Assembly (NCBI RefSeq): GCF_008642275.1
Contig: NZ_CP029189.1
Coordinates: forward strand, 2,712,001 to 2,776,000
Source: Streptomyces venezuelae
GTDB taxonomy: Bacteria > Actinomycetota > Actinomycetes > Streptomycetales > Streptomycetaceae
Direction: 5' to 3'
DNA: 64,000 bases
The first letter of the stretch is position 1. Each line of letters begins with the position of its first letter. Made by a program: the position numbers and the translations under genes. The notes beneath the pieces were generated by a model. It did not search any database and had not been told where the DNA came from. It saw only the letters and a list, made by a program, of their open reading frames with translations. Positions 34,454-44,290 of this stretch are shown piece by piece.

Positions 34454-36178
34454 ATGCAGGGAATTCGCCGCCTCTCCCTTCCGGCCGGGCTGCGCAGACT
34501 CGCCCGCACCGTGCGTGGCCGCGGCGGCATCCCGCGGCAGACGGGCCCCTCCGGCCGGGAGCACACGGGCGACGGGCCCGCACGGGGCGGCCGGGCCGCC
34601 GACCGCGAGGACGAACTGCTGGCGGCCGTTCCGGCCCTGGTCCGCCACCGCGGCAGGCTCGCCCTGGTACGGGACGACCTGCTCCCCGCCGACGCCCGCG
34701 ACGCCAACCTCCGGTCGGTCGCCGAGGCCCTCGAAGCCGCCGCCGTCCCCTACGGGCTCGTCCCCGACGGCCGGCTCCGCCACCGGGTGGCCATCGCCCC
34801 GGGCGACCGCGACACCGCGCTGAAGGCCTGCGCCGCGGCCTTCACGGGACTCCCCCTCTACGCCCGCCTGATCACCGCCGACGGCGAGGCCGGGGACGTA
34901 CTCGCGGAGGACCTCCCGGCAGCGGTCGAAGCCGCCGAGGCGCACCCCGCCCGCGTCCGGGCCGTACGCCTCCACCATCCGGTCGTCACCTCCGGCCGGA
35001 CCCTGGCCTACGGCCCCGAGACCGGCTGCGACCTGGAGTTCTGGGAGGCCCCCGACTCCGGCGAGGGCGCCCTCGCCACGCTGTGCGAGACCCCGTACGG
35101 CTGGTGGGTGCCCTCCCTGGCGGCCTCGGCCACCCGCCGGATAGGCGACCGGGACTACCCCGTCGTCGACTGCTTCGCCGGCCGCTTTCCGGACGACATC
35201 GACTTCCCGGTCGACGCGGTGATCACCTGGGTGGACGCCGCCGACCCCGCCTGGCGCAGCCGCCGGGACCGCGCCGCGCAGGCCGGGTCCGCCGCCGGCA
35301 CCGGCGGCGGGACGGGGGTCGACCTCGCGGACAACCGGTACCGCGACCGCGGCGAGCTCCGGTACTGCCTGCGCGCGATCGCCGCCTACGCGCCCTGGAT
35401 CCGGCACGTCTTCCTCGTCACCGACGACCAGGCCCCGGACTGGCTCGACACCTGCCACCCCGACATCACGGTCGTCGACCACCGCGAGCTCTCCACGGAC
35501 CCCGACGCCCCTGAGGTGTTCAACTCCCACGCCATCGAGAGCCGGCTGCACCGCATCCCGGGCCTCGCCGAGCATTTCGTCTACTTCAACGACGACATCT
35601 TCATCGGCCGCCCGCAGCGCCCGCAGGACTACTTCCTGCCCTCGGGGCTGCCCAAGGTCTTCCACGACCAGCGCGCCGTCGACCCCGGCAGCCGGGTGGG
35701 CGACGACGTGTTCACGTCCTCGCAGAAGGTCACCCGGCAGGCCGTCGAGGAGGTCGTCGGCCGCACCTATCCGCACATCCTCGCCCACACCCCCTACCCG
35801 CTGACCCGCTCGCTCTTCACCCGGGTGGAGGAGCTGCTGCCCGGCCGGCTCGACGCCACCGCCCGCTCGGTCTTCCGCAGCACCGACGACCTCGCCCCCG
35901 TCACCCTCGCCTCCCACCTGGGGCTCGCGGAGGGCCACGCCGTCGAGGGCCACCTGGCGCACACCTACGTCAGCACCTCGTGCCAGGACGTGGTCGAGAC
36001 CCTCCCGCCGCTGGCCGCCGAGCGCGGCCACGACGCGTTCTGTCTGGCCGACGACGAGGAGACCGGGGCGGAGGGCACACTGACCGCGACGCAGCAGCAG
36101 AACGTCGTCGCGGCCTTCCTGGAGGCCTACTTCCCGGTGCCGTCGCCGTTCGAGCGGCCGCCCGTACCAACGGGCTGA
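34454..36178 (+). CDS. Stealth-family phosphosugar transferase
   Basis: 574 residues from ATG 34454. N-terminal part has a variable 150-residue region; the catalytic half carries Stealth conserved regions: CR1 FPVDAVITWVDAADPAW, CR2 RYRDRGELRYCLRAIAAYAPW with VTDDQAPDWLD, CR3 VFNSHAIESRLHRIPGLAEH with YFNDDIFIG, and CR4 in KVTRQAVEEVVG. These enzymes transfer sugar-1-phosphate to build phosphate-linked capsule polymers or modify wall teichoic polymers. No signal peptide; probably cytoplasmic or membrane-associated. The acceptor is unknown. Confidence 0.9.
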   Translation: MQGIRRLSLPAGLRRLARTVRGRGGIPRQTGPSGREHTGDGPARGGRAADREDELLAAVPALVRHRGRLALVRDDLLPADARDANLRSVAEALEAAAVPYGLVPDGRLRHRVAIAPGDRDTALKACAAAFTGLPLYARLITADGEAGDVLAEDLPAAVEAAEAHPARVRAVRLHHPVVTSGRTLAYGPETGCDLEFWEAPDSGEGALATLCETPYGWWVPSLAASATRRIGDRDYPVVDCFAGRFPDDIDFPVDAVITWVDAADPAWRSRRDRAAQAGSAAGTGGGTGVDLADNRYRDRGELRYCLRAIAAYAPWIRHVFLVTDDQAPDWLDTCHPDITVVDHRELSTDPDAPEVFNSHAIESRLHRIPGLAEHFVYFNDDIFIGRPQRPQDYFLPSGLPKVFHDQRAVDPGSRVGDDVFTSSQKVTRQAVEEVVGRTYPHILAHTPYPLTRSLFTRVEELLPGRLDATARSVFRSTDDLAPVTLASHLGLAEGHAVEGHLAHTYVSTSCQDVVETLPPLAAERGHDAFCLADDEETGAEGTLTATQQQNVVAAFLEAYFPVPSPFERPPVPTG

Positions 36179-36184
36179 GCCTGC

Positions 36185-36373
36185 TCAGAGGCTGCGCACG
36201 AAGACCGCAAAGGCTTCTGGAGCCACGGTGAACGCGGGCCCGCCGGGGTTCTTGGAGTCCCGGACCGCCACGAGGCAGGGCTGAGCGGCAACCTCGACGC
36301 AGTCACCGCCGTTGGTGCTGCTGTAGGACGACTTACGCCACGGCACGGCCGTCAGATTCAGAGTGGTGCCCAT
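36185..36373 (-). CDS. DUF397 protein
   Basis: 62 residues: LNLTAVPWRKSSYSSTNGGD then CVEVAAQPCLVAVRDSKNPG and a conserved FTVAPEAFAVFVRSL end, the complete DUF397 domain. It overlaps the upstream XRE gene by 41 bp, so the two are cotranslated. Such pairs are abundant in Streptomyces and some influence sporulation and antibiotic production (WhiJ-like systems). Whether it acts as a partner or antagonist of the regulator is not settled. Confidence 0.95.
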   Translation of the reverse strand: MGTTLNLTAVPWRKSSYSSTNGGDCVEVAAQPCLVAVRDSKNPGGPAFTVAPEAFAVFVRSL

Positions 36374-37181
36374 ACCGTTCCTCCATTACGCGCGCGATCA
36401 GAAGGGCCGAGGCCGCCGGCGAAAGGGCGTCGGCTTGCAGGCGAGCGTATCCGACGGAGCGTTCCTTGATCACTTTCGGGTTTGCCGTCATACGGCCTGA
36501 GTCATAGCTCTCCGTGTAGAAGAGGTCGGGGTCGTCGTCGAAACGGAGGAGGTTGAACGAGCCCGTCATCCCGGTGTGTTCACCGGCCGAGAAGGGCATC
36601 ACCTGGATCTGCACCCACGGCCTGTCTGCGACGCTCAACAGGTGGGCCAGCTGGTTGCGCATGACCTCGCGGCCGCCGACGTTCCGGTGCAGCAGCGCCT
36701 CGTCCAGCACCACCAGCAGCACCGGCGGCTCCTCACGCATCAGAATGCGCTGGCGCTCCATTCGGGCCGCCGCGATCTCGTCGGCCCGGTCGGGAAACTC
36801 CACGCTCACCAGGGCCTTCGCGTACTCCTCCGTCTGCAGCAGCCCGTAGACCACCTGCGCCTGGTACGTGGAGATGAACGTCGCCCTGGCCTCCATCTCC
36901 GCGTACGCCTGGAACCACGTCGGCAAGATACTCCGCAGGACGAGCCCCACCAGGCGGGAGAAGTGGCCGTCCGTGCCCAGCGCCACGTCGACCCGCTCCG
37001 AGAAGTCGCGGGTCGGGACCCGTTTGCCGTTCTCGATCATGCCGATCAGGGACCCGGTGCAGAAGATGCTCGCGCCCAGCTGCGCCTGTTTCAGCCCGGC
37101 TTCCTCCCGCAGGCGGCGCAGCTCGTAACGGTAGTAGTCCAGCGGCGAAGCACTGGGATCGATGTCACGGACCACGGCCAT
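36333..37181 (-). CDS. XRE-family regulator with DUF5753 (WhiJ-like)
   Basis: 282 residues from ATG 37181 after CTGGAGGTG. N-terminal XRE helix-turn-helix (YRYELRRLREEAGLKQAQLG, GASIFCTGSLIGMIENGKRV) and a C-terminal DUF5753 domain (ILPTWFQAYAEMEARATFIS, YQAQVVYGLLQTEEYAKALV, PWVQIQVMPFSAGEHTGM, FNLLRFDDDPDLFYTE). Forms a WhiJ-type pair with the overlapping DUF397 gene. Likely a repressor of neighbouring or developmental genes; ligand unknown. Confidence 0.94.
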   Translation of the reverse strand: MAVVRDIDPSASPLDYYRYELRRLREEAGLKQAQLGASIFCTGSLIGMIENGKRVPTRDFSERVDVALGTDGHFSRLVGLVLRSILPTWFQAYAEMEARATFISTYQAQVVYGLLQTEEYAKALVSVEFPDRADEIAAARMERQRILMREEPPVLLVVLDEALLHRNVGGREVMRNQLAHLLSVADRPWVQIQVMPFSAGEHTGMTGSFNLLRFDDDPDLFYTESYDSGRMTANPKVIKERSVGYARLQADALSPAASALLIARVMEERYGHHSESDGRAVA

Positions 37182-37271
37182 CAGACGGCACCTCCAGGCG
37201 GAGAACGAGCTTGTGGCCGAGCGTAGCGATCCCGACACGGAGTGATGTGCGGAATCCCGCAACCATGTCAC

Positions 37272-37314
37272 ACACCTCCGCCCCGCCCCCGGAGAGGGGA
37301 CAGGGCGGAGGTGT
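37272..37314 (-). terminator. Terminator after the chitinase gene
   Basis: 12-bp perfect arms ACACCTCCGCCC and GGGCGGAGGTGT around a 19-base loop that itself pairs partly (CCCC with GGGG). It lies 25 bp beyond the chitinase stop on the minus strand. Confidence 0.75.
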
Positions 37315-37338
37315 CGCTCGGCGCGGGGTGGGGGGAGA

Positions 37339-39033
<1,695 letters not shown>

Positions 39034-39086
39034 GAGCTGTCTCCGTGGGGGTGGGAGGGGAGTTCAAGCGGTTCGGGTGAGAGAAG

Positions 39087-39143
39087 TGATAGCGATCACT
39101 CCACCCCCACGTCAATGGTTCGGACCAAAGAAGGACTAGACCA
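39087..39143 (-). promoter_or_regulatory. Chitinase promoter with 12-bp direct repeats
   Basis: Minus-strand repeats TGGTCTAGTCCT (39132-39143) and TGGTCCGAACCA (39116-39127) fit the chitinase promoter consensus TGGTCYAGACCT; the first also resembles a DasR site. Next come TTGACG (39110-39115) and CTATCA (39087-39092) at 17-bp spacing as -35 and -10. The -10 sits in an inverted repeat AGTGAT/ATCACT (39085-39100), a possible extra operator. Confidence 0.8.
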
Positions 39144-39288
39144 CTCAGGTGCTATTTCCCCAAGTCAGAGACCTGAACGCACATCAGAAACCGCCCGCCA
39201 CCCCGGGTGACGAGCGGTTTAAGGCTGCCTTCAGGCAGCTCCGTGCAAGGTTTCGGCAACAAACCAGCCAAACGCCGTTCGCACGCCG

Positions 39289-40428
39289 TCAACCGGCGGC
39301 GGGTACCTCCACCGGCATGCCGTACGCGTCCGCGACGAGCTCGTACGAGCGCAACCGGGCCGCACCGCCATGGGCGTTGGCGGTGAGCATCAGCTCGTCC
39401 GCGCCCGTGCGCTTCGCGAGGTCATCCAGCCCGGTGCGGACCTCGTCGGGGGTGCCGTGGACGACGTTCGCGAGCCAGCCGTCGACGAACTCCCGCTCCA
39501 GCGGGGAGAAGGCGTACGCCGCCGCTTCCTCGGGCGTCGGGATCAGGCCGGGCCGTCCCGTGCGCAGCCGCAGCATCGAGAGCGCTCCCGTGAGGACCTG
39601 GGAGCGGGCCTGCGCGTCGGTGTCGGCGGCGAGTGCCGAGACGCCGATGACGGCGTAGGGGGCGTCGAGGACGGCCGAGGGGCGGAAGCTCTGGCGGTAG
39701 AGGTCGAGCGCGGGCAGGGTGCCGGCCGCCGAGAAGTGGTGGGCGTAGGCGAAGGGCAGGCCGAGCTCGCCGGCGAGGCGGGCGCTGAAACCGGAGGAAC
39801 CGAGCAGCCACAGCGGCGGCCGGGCGGCGGGGCCCTGGACCGGGCCGGGTACGGCGTGCACGCGGGCGTACGGATGCCCGTCGGGGAAGTCGTCGTCCAG
39901 GAAGCGGGTGAGCTCGGCGAGCTGCCGGGGGAACGCGTCGGCGGCCTCGTCCAGGCGCCCGGAACCGCGCAGCGCGGCGGCGGTGCGGCCGTCGGTGCCC
40001 GGGGCGCGGCCGAGTCCGAGGTCGATCCGGCCCGGGGCCAGCGCCTCCAGGGTGCCGAACTGCTCGGCGATGGCGAGCGGGGCGTGGTTGGGCAGCATGA
40101 CCCCGCCGGAGCCGAGCCGGATGCGGGAGGTGTGCGCGGCGAGGTGGGCCAGGATCACGGCGGGTGAGGAGCTGGCGACGCCGGGCATGGAGTGGTGCTC
40201 GGCGACCCAGTGGCGGTGGTAGCCGCGGGATTCGGCCAGGCGGGCGATCTCGACGCTGGTGCGGAGGGAGGCGTGGGCGGTGCTGCCCGCGCCGACGGTG
40301 ACGAGGTCGAGGACGGAGAGCGGTACGATCGCCCGGCCCGGCGCGGTGGCGCGGATCCCGTTCGCGTTCCGGTTCGGCGCTCCGCCCGCGCTCGCGTCGC
40401 CCCGCGCGTCGTCCCCTGCGTCACTCAT
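39289..40428 (-). CDS. LLM-class flavin-dependent oxidoreductase
   Basis: 379 residues from ATG 40428, preceded by ACGGGAGCGAC. Luciferase-like monooxygenase barrel: PLSVLDLVTVGAGSTAHASL, RGYHRHWVAEHHSMPGVASS, LGSGGVMLPNHAPLAIAEQF and IDLGLGRAPGTD, typical of the alkanal monooxygenase-like group that uses reduced FMN. No F420 signature was established. The substrate is unknown. Divergent from the IclR gene at 40679 with about 250 bp between, so the regulator may control it. Confidence 0.9.
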   Translation of the reverse strand: MSDAGDDARGDASAGGAPNRNANGIRATAPGRAIVPLSVLDLVTVGAGSTAHASLRTSVEIARLAESRGYHRHWVAEHHSMPGVASSSPAVILAHLAAHTSRIRLGSGGVMLPNHAPLAIAEQFGTLEALAPGRIDLGLGRAPGTDGRTAAALRGSGRLDEAADAFPRQLAELTRFLDDDFPDGHPYARVHAVPGPVQGPAARPPLWLLGSSGFSARLAGELGLPFAYAHHFSAAGTLPALDLYRQSFRPSAVLDAPYAVIGVSALAADTDAQARSQVLTGALSMLRLRTGRPGLIPTPEEAAAYAFSPLEREFVDGWLANVVHGTPDEVRTGLDDLAKRTGADELMLTANAHGGAARLRSYELVADAYGMPVEVPAAG

Positions 40429-40678
40429 CGTCGCTCCCGTTTCGCTCTCGCGTACGTACGACATCAGTGCGACACCGTACGAAGAACTCGAACCGTGAGC
40501 GGTCGCCGGGCATTCCCGGAGGGACCGGGCTAAGCTCATGACCTTGGCATATGCCAATAGGGTAGATCCTGGCAGACGGACGTGATTGAGCCAGCAATCT
40601 CCCCAACAGGCGCTCCACATGGGCCTCTTGGTGGCTATCGTGGTAGGGCAAGCGGTAACAACCTGCTAGGGGGAAACC

Positions 40679-41437
40679 GTGGCGCTGAAGCCCGAGCCGA
40701 CCGCGCCGTTCCACTCGGTGCAGTACGCACTCCGCGTACTCGAAACGATCGCACGCCACACCGGTGGTGTGACGGACGTGCAGATCGCGCGTGAGACCGG
40801 CCTGCCCGCAGCCCATCTCGCGCCGATGCTGCTCATGCTGCGCCGGGAGGGGTACGTCCTGCAGGTGTCGGACGGCGCATACGCCATAGGGGATTCCCTC
40901 GTCCTGCTCGGCTCCGGCATCGACCGGCAGCAGGCGCTCACCGACAAGCTGCAGGAGACCCTGGACCGGCTGCGCGACTCGGTCGGCGCGGCCGTCTACA
41001 TCAGCCGGTACGTGGACGGCGAGGTCAGGATCACGCAGTTCGCGGACAGCCCCCGCACCCCGAAGGTGCACGAGTGGGTCGACTTCCGCTCCGCCGCGCA
41101 CGCCAGCGCGGTCGGCAAGTGCCTGCTGACGCAGCTCGACCTGAACGGGCGCCGCGACCACCTGTCCCGGCACAAGATCGCCCGGCTCACGTCGAAGACG
41201 ATCGTGAACGAGCGGATCCTGTTCTCCAAGCTGGACGCCCAGCCGGCCACCGTGCCCATGCTGGACCTGCAGGAATACGCCGTGGGCACGGTCTGCGCAG
41301 CGGTCCCGATCACGGCCGGGGCCTCGGTGGGCTGCCTGGCCCTGTCGATGCCGGTCGAACACGCGCACCGGCTGCGGGCCGCCGCGGACACCCTGAACCG
41401 GAAGGCCGCGCCACTGCTGCTGTCGCTCACGCTCTAG
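40679..41437 (+). CDS. IclR-family transcriptional regulator
   Basis: 252 residues from GTG 40679 after AGGGGGAAACC. N-terminal winged helix (VQYALRVLETIARHTGGVTD, VQIARETGLPAAHLAPMLLM, LRREGYVLQVSDGAYAIG) and a C-terminal IclR effector domain (VGAAVYISRYVDGEVRITQF, SAAHASAVGKCLLTQLD, EYAVGTVCAAVPIT). Usually represses catabolic or specialised genes and dissociates on binding small acids. Its 3' end meets the tRNA-Lys terminator at 41488. Confidence 0.93.
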   Translation: MALKPEPTAPFHSVQYALRVLETIARHTGGVTDVQIARETGLPAAHLAPMLLMLRREGYVLQVSDGAYAIGDSLVLLGSGIDRQQALTDKLQETLDRLRDSVGAAVYISRYVDGEVRITQFADSPRTPKVHEWVDFRSAAHASAVGKCLLTQLDLNGRRDHLSRHKIARLTSKTIVNERILFSKLDAQPATVPMLDLQEYAVGTVCAAVPITAGASVGCLALSMPVEHAHRLRAAADTLNRKAAPLLLSLTL

Positions 41438-41487
41438 AAGAGCGGGGCGGACGGCGGCACCGGTACTGCCGGCGGACCCGGAAAACA

Positions 41488-41525
41488 CTTCGGGCGGTTC
41501 CCGGTGAACCGGAAACCGCCCGAAG
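41488..41525 (-). terminator. Terminator of tRNA-Lys copy 2 (shared with iclR)
   Basis: Stem CTTCGGGCGGTTCCCGG / CCGGAAACCGCCCGAAG with one mismatch and TGAA loop. On the minus strand it is followed by GTGTTTTCC, giving a T-rich tail, so it ends the tRNA transcript; on the plus strand it may also stop iclR. Confidence 0.85.
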
Positions 41526-41531
41526 GACAGG

Positions 41532-41605
41532 TGCGCCGCCAGGGACTCGAACCCCGGACCCGCTGATTAAGAGTCAGCTGCTCTAACCAACTGAGCTAGC
41601 GGCGC
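41532..41605 (-). tRNA. tRNA-Lys (CTT), copy 2
   Basis: The reverse complement is base-for-base the same as the tRNA at 30702-30775, with perfect 7-bp acceptor GCGCCGC/GCGGCGC and anticodon CTT. It lies in the opposite orientation. A minus-strand promoter TTGAGC (41643-41648) and TAGTAT (41621-41626), 16-bp spacing, precedes it. Confidence 0.97.
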
Positions 41606-41806
41606 CTGCTGACAAAGAAAATACTACCCGGTCCTCAGGGGTGCTCAAAACCATCAGCCGCGGAGGTACGCCAGGACCGCCAGAACCCGGCGGTGGGTGC
41701 CCTCGGCGGGCGGCAGGTCCAGCAAGAACCCGGGGCACCGCCCCGGACCCCCGCGCCCTCATCGCCGGCAGGGCTGAGATGCGGCCCCGCCGGCGATCGA
41801 GGCGGG

Positions 41807-43477
41807 TCAGTCGGGGAGGAGGGCCGCGCGGCCGTGGGTCTCGTACGCCGCGAGGAGCGCCGCCCGCGCGGCCGCGTCCAGGCGGCGGTAGCCCCCGGCA
41901 GGGGACCGGTGCCAGACCTGGTCCGCGCGGTGGAAGCCCTCGCGGCGGAGGGAGACCCGGTGGATCTTGTTCGTCGCCGTGGTCGGCATGGTCTCGACGA
42001 TGCGGACGTAGCGCGGGGCCATCTTCGTGCCCAGATCCGGCTGCCGGGCCAGGAAGTCCTCGAAGGCGGACGGGTCGAAGGCCGCGCCCTCGCGGAGGGC
42101 GAGGGCCGCCATGACCTGGTCCCCCGCCACCTCGTCGGGGACGGCGTAGACGGCGACCGCCGCCGCGTCCGTCCAGCGGGCCAGGATGTTCTCGATCACC
42201 GCCGCGGCGAGGTTCTCGCTGTCGACGCGGAGCCGGTCGTCGGTGCGGCCCGCGAAGTAGAGGAAGCCCGCCTCGTCGCGGAAGAAGAGGTCCCCCGTCC
42301 AGTACCAGCCGTCGCGGGTGCGGTCGGCCTCCGCGTCCGGGTTGCGCCAGTACCCCTCGAACAGGCTGCGGCCCCGGTTGACCAGTTCTCCGATCGCCGC
42401 CGACCCGCCCAGCAGACGGCCGTCCGGGCCGAGGACCGCGGGCGGGCATTCCGCGCCGGTGGCCGGGTCGATCACCGCCAGGTCGTCGCCGGCGCCCGCC
42501 CGGCCCAGGGCGCCCGGCGGGGTGTCGGGGGTGCGCTGGACGGAGGCTCCGCCCTCGGTGGCTCCGTAGCCCTCCACCAGCCGGACCCCGAACCGCTCGG
42601 CGAAGCGGGCCGCGTCCACCGCTCCGGCCTCGGTGCCGAAGCCGAGGCGCAGGGTGTGGTCGCGGTCGTCGGGGCGGGCCTCGGTGGCCAGGAGGTACTG
42701 GATCGCCCGCCCGACGTAGGTGAAGTACGTGGCCCCGTACGCCCGTACGTCGTCCAGGAACGCGGAGGCCGAGAAGCGGCGGCGCAGCGCCACCGGGGCT
42801 CCGCCGACGAGGGCCGGCAGCCAGTCGGCGATGACGGCGTTGCCGTGGAAGAGCGGCATGCAGATGTAGTGGACGTCGTCCGGGGTGACGGTGAACTGGC
42901 GGGCCAGCGCGGCTCCGGCGGCGGCGAGCCGGCCCTGGCTGCAGATGGCGGCCTTGGGGGCACCGGTGGAGCCGGAGGTGAAGTAGAGGAGGAGGCGGGA
43001 GCCGGGGCCGGGGGTCCGCAGGGCGGCCTCGCCGGGCTCGGCGGCCGCGTAGGGAGCGAGCAGGGCCTCGTACTCCTCGGTGCCGGTCACCAGGATGCGT
43101 ACGCCGGGCAGGTCGAGGCCGCGCAGCAGCGGCAGGTGGGTGCGTTCGGTGACGAGGATCCGGCAGTCGGTGTGCAGGATGTCGCGGGCCAGTTCGGGGC
43201 CGCGGCGGGTGGGGTTGATCCCGGCGACGGCGGCCCCGGCGAGGGCCGCCGCGCCGAGCCAGAACGGGAACTCGGGGGTGTTGTCGAGCAGGACCCCGAG
43301 GTGCGGCTCGGCCCCCGGGGGCATGAGGTCGACGAGGAGCGCGGCGCGCGCGGCGGCCTCCTGGGCGGTCCGGTGGTGGGTGAGGACACCTTCCTCGTGT
43401 TTCAGCCCGGGCCGGTGGTCGCCCCATTGGCGCGCTATGAGCTCCGCGACGGTTTCGGGTGCAGTCGTCGTCCGCAT
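41807..43477 (-). CDS. Acyl-CoA synthetase-like AMP-forming ligase
   Basis: 556 residues from ATG 43477 (MRTTTAPETVAELI). ATP-binding P-loop LLYFTSGSTGAPKAAICSQG, adenylate motif VEGYGATEGGASVQRTPD, the hinge-domain GWYWTGDLFFRDEAGFLYFA, and the C-terminal catalytic Lys in TMPTTATNKIHRVSLRREGF. Belongs to the fatty-acid or carnitine-type acyl-CoA ligase group; substrate not predictable. Cytoplasmic. Its start is 27 bp upstream from the LPMO stop, same strand, but functional linkage is unlikely. Confidence 0.92.
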   Translation of the reverse strand: MRTTTAPETVAELIARQWGDHRPGLKHEEGVLTHHRTAQEAAARAALLVDLMPPGAEPHLGVLLDNTPEFPFWLGAAALAGAAVAGINPTRRGPELARDILHTDCRILVTERTHLPLLRGLDLPGVRILVTGTEEYEALLAPYAAAEPGEAALRTPGPGSRLLLYFTSGSTGAPKAAICSQGRLAAAGAALARQFTVTPDDVHYICMPLFHGNAVIADWLPALVGGAPVALRRRFSASAFLDDVRAYGATYFTYVGRAIQYLLATEARPDDRDHTLRLGFGTEAGAVDAARFAERFGVRLVEGYGATEGGASVQRTPDTPPGALGRAGAGDDLAVIDPATGAECPPAVLGPDGRLLGGSAAIGELVNRGRSLFEGYWRNPDAEADRTRDGWYWTGDLFFRDEAGFLYFAGRTDDRLRVDSENLAAAVIENILARWTDAAAVAVYAVPDEVAGDQVMAALALREGAAFDPSAFEDFLARQPDLGTKMAPRYVRIVETMPTTATNKIHRVSLRREGFHRADQVWHRSPAGGYRRLDAAARAALLAAYETHGRAALLPD

Positions 43478-43503
43478 GCCGCCGGAGGGTAGCTGACGAT
43501 ACG

Positions 43504-44121
43504 TCAGAACTGAACGTCGGAGCAGGCGTAGAAGGCCATCGGGGTGTCGTTGACGGTCCAGACGGCCAGGATCAGGTGCCGGCCCGTCTTGCCGCTCGGC
43601 ATGGCGCCCTGGTGGACGGTGGTCATGGCGGGACGGGCGCCGTTGTAGGCGACCGTGAGGAAGGGCTGGGGTTCGAGGTCGGCTCGGGTGAGGGCCTTGG
43701 TGCCGGTCCAGCCGTTCTTGGTGACGTAGTACTTGAAGTCGGTGGTGGAGTGGTTGGCGGTGAACTGCCACCGGAAGGAGTAGCTCTGCCCGCTGGTCAC
43801 CTTGGTGGTGGGCCAGGCGCCGCCGCGCGGGTTGTCGAGCTCGGAGAACTGGGAGAGTCCGCCGGAACATATCTTGCCGTCGGCGGGGCCGGCGGCCGGG
43901 AAGCCCTTGAAGCCCTCGACGCTCTGCGGCTCCCACTGGATCGCACCGCAGTCGGAGACGGTCCGGTTGGCACAGAGCTTCTGGCGGCTGATCGGGGTGT
44001 CGGTGTAGCCGTGACTGCTGGCGGTGGGGGCGCCGACGAGGGTGATTCCGGCGACGAGGCCGACGCCGAGCGCGGCGACGCCGGCCCGCCGGGGGATTCC
44101 GGGCATGCGGATGGGACGCAT
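43504..44121 (-). CDS. Chitin-active lytic polysaccharide monooxygenase, AA10
   Basis: 205 residues from ATG 44121. Signal peptide, then mature N-terminal His37 in SSHGYTDTPISRQKLCANR, which with His124 (FTANHSTTDFKYYVTKNG) forms the copper histidine brace. The ending AVWTVNDTPMAFYACSDVQF is the usual AA10 C-terminus, and no CBM is attached. It oxidatively cleaves chitin and boosts chitinases such as that at 37339. A perfect chitinase-type 12-mer lies upstream at 44173-44184. Confidence 0.95.
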   Translation of the reverse strand: MRPIRMPGIPRRAGVAALGVGLVAGITLVGAPTASSHGYTDTPISRQKLCANRTVSDCGAIQWEPQSVEGFKGFPAAGPADGKICSGGLSQFSELDNPRGGAWPTTKVTSGQSYSFRWQFTANHSTTDFKYYVTKNGWTGTKALTRADLEPQPFLTVAYNGARPAMTTVHQGAMPSGKTGRHLILAVWTVNDTPMAFYACSDVQF

Positions 44122-44172
44122 GATGCTCCTTGAACGTGGGGGGAGTTCGGTGAGAGCGCGCGCACGTGGGGA

Positions 44173-44224
44173 TCAGGTCTAGACCAAGTCCCAGATTATT
44201 GACGAGAGTTGGCCATGTCCATAC
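44173..44224 (-). promoter_or_regulatory. LPMO promoter with chitin-response elements
   Basis: TGGTCTAGACCT (44173-44184, minus strand) matches the 12-bp chitinase repeat exactly and contains the DasR core. A second, weaker copy TGGTATGGACAT (44213-44224, 9 of 12) overlaps a -35 TGGACA (44214-44219), with TAATCT (44191-44196) as -10 at 17 bp. Confidence 0.75.
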
Positions 44225-44290
44225 CAATGGGAAAACGGGTGGTCCGTTACCTTCCGGCCACCCGTTCCCGTACCGCCGAACCGCCGCTCC

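Noticed and set aside
43494..43506. TGACG-ATA-CGTCA palindrome at the LPMO stop as terminator or operator
   Set aside because: Only a 5-bp stem, overlapping the stop codon; too weak to claim.
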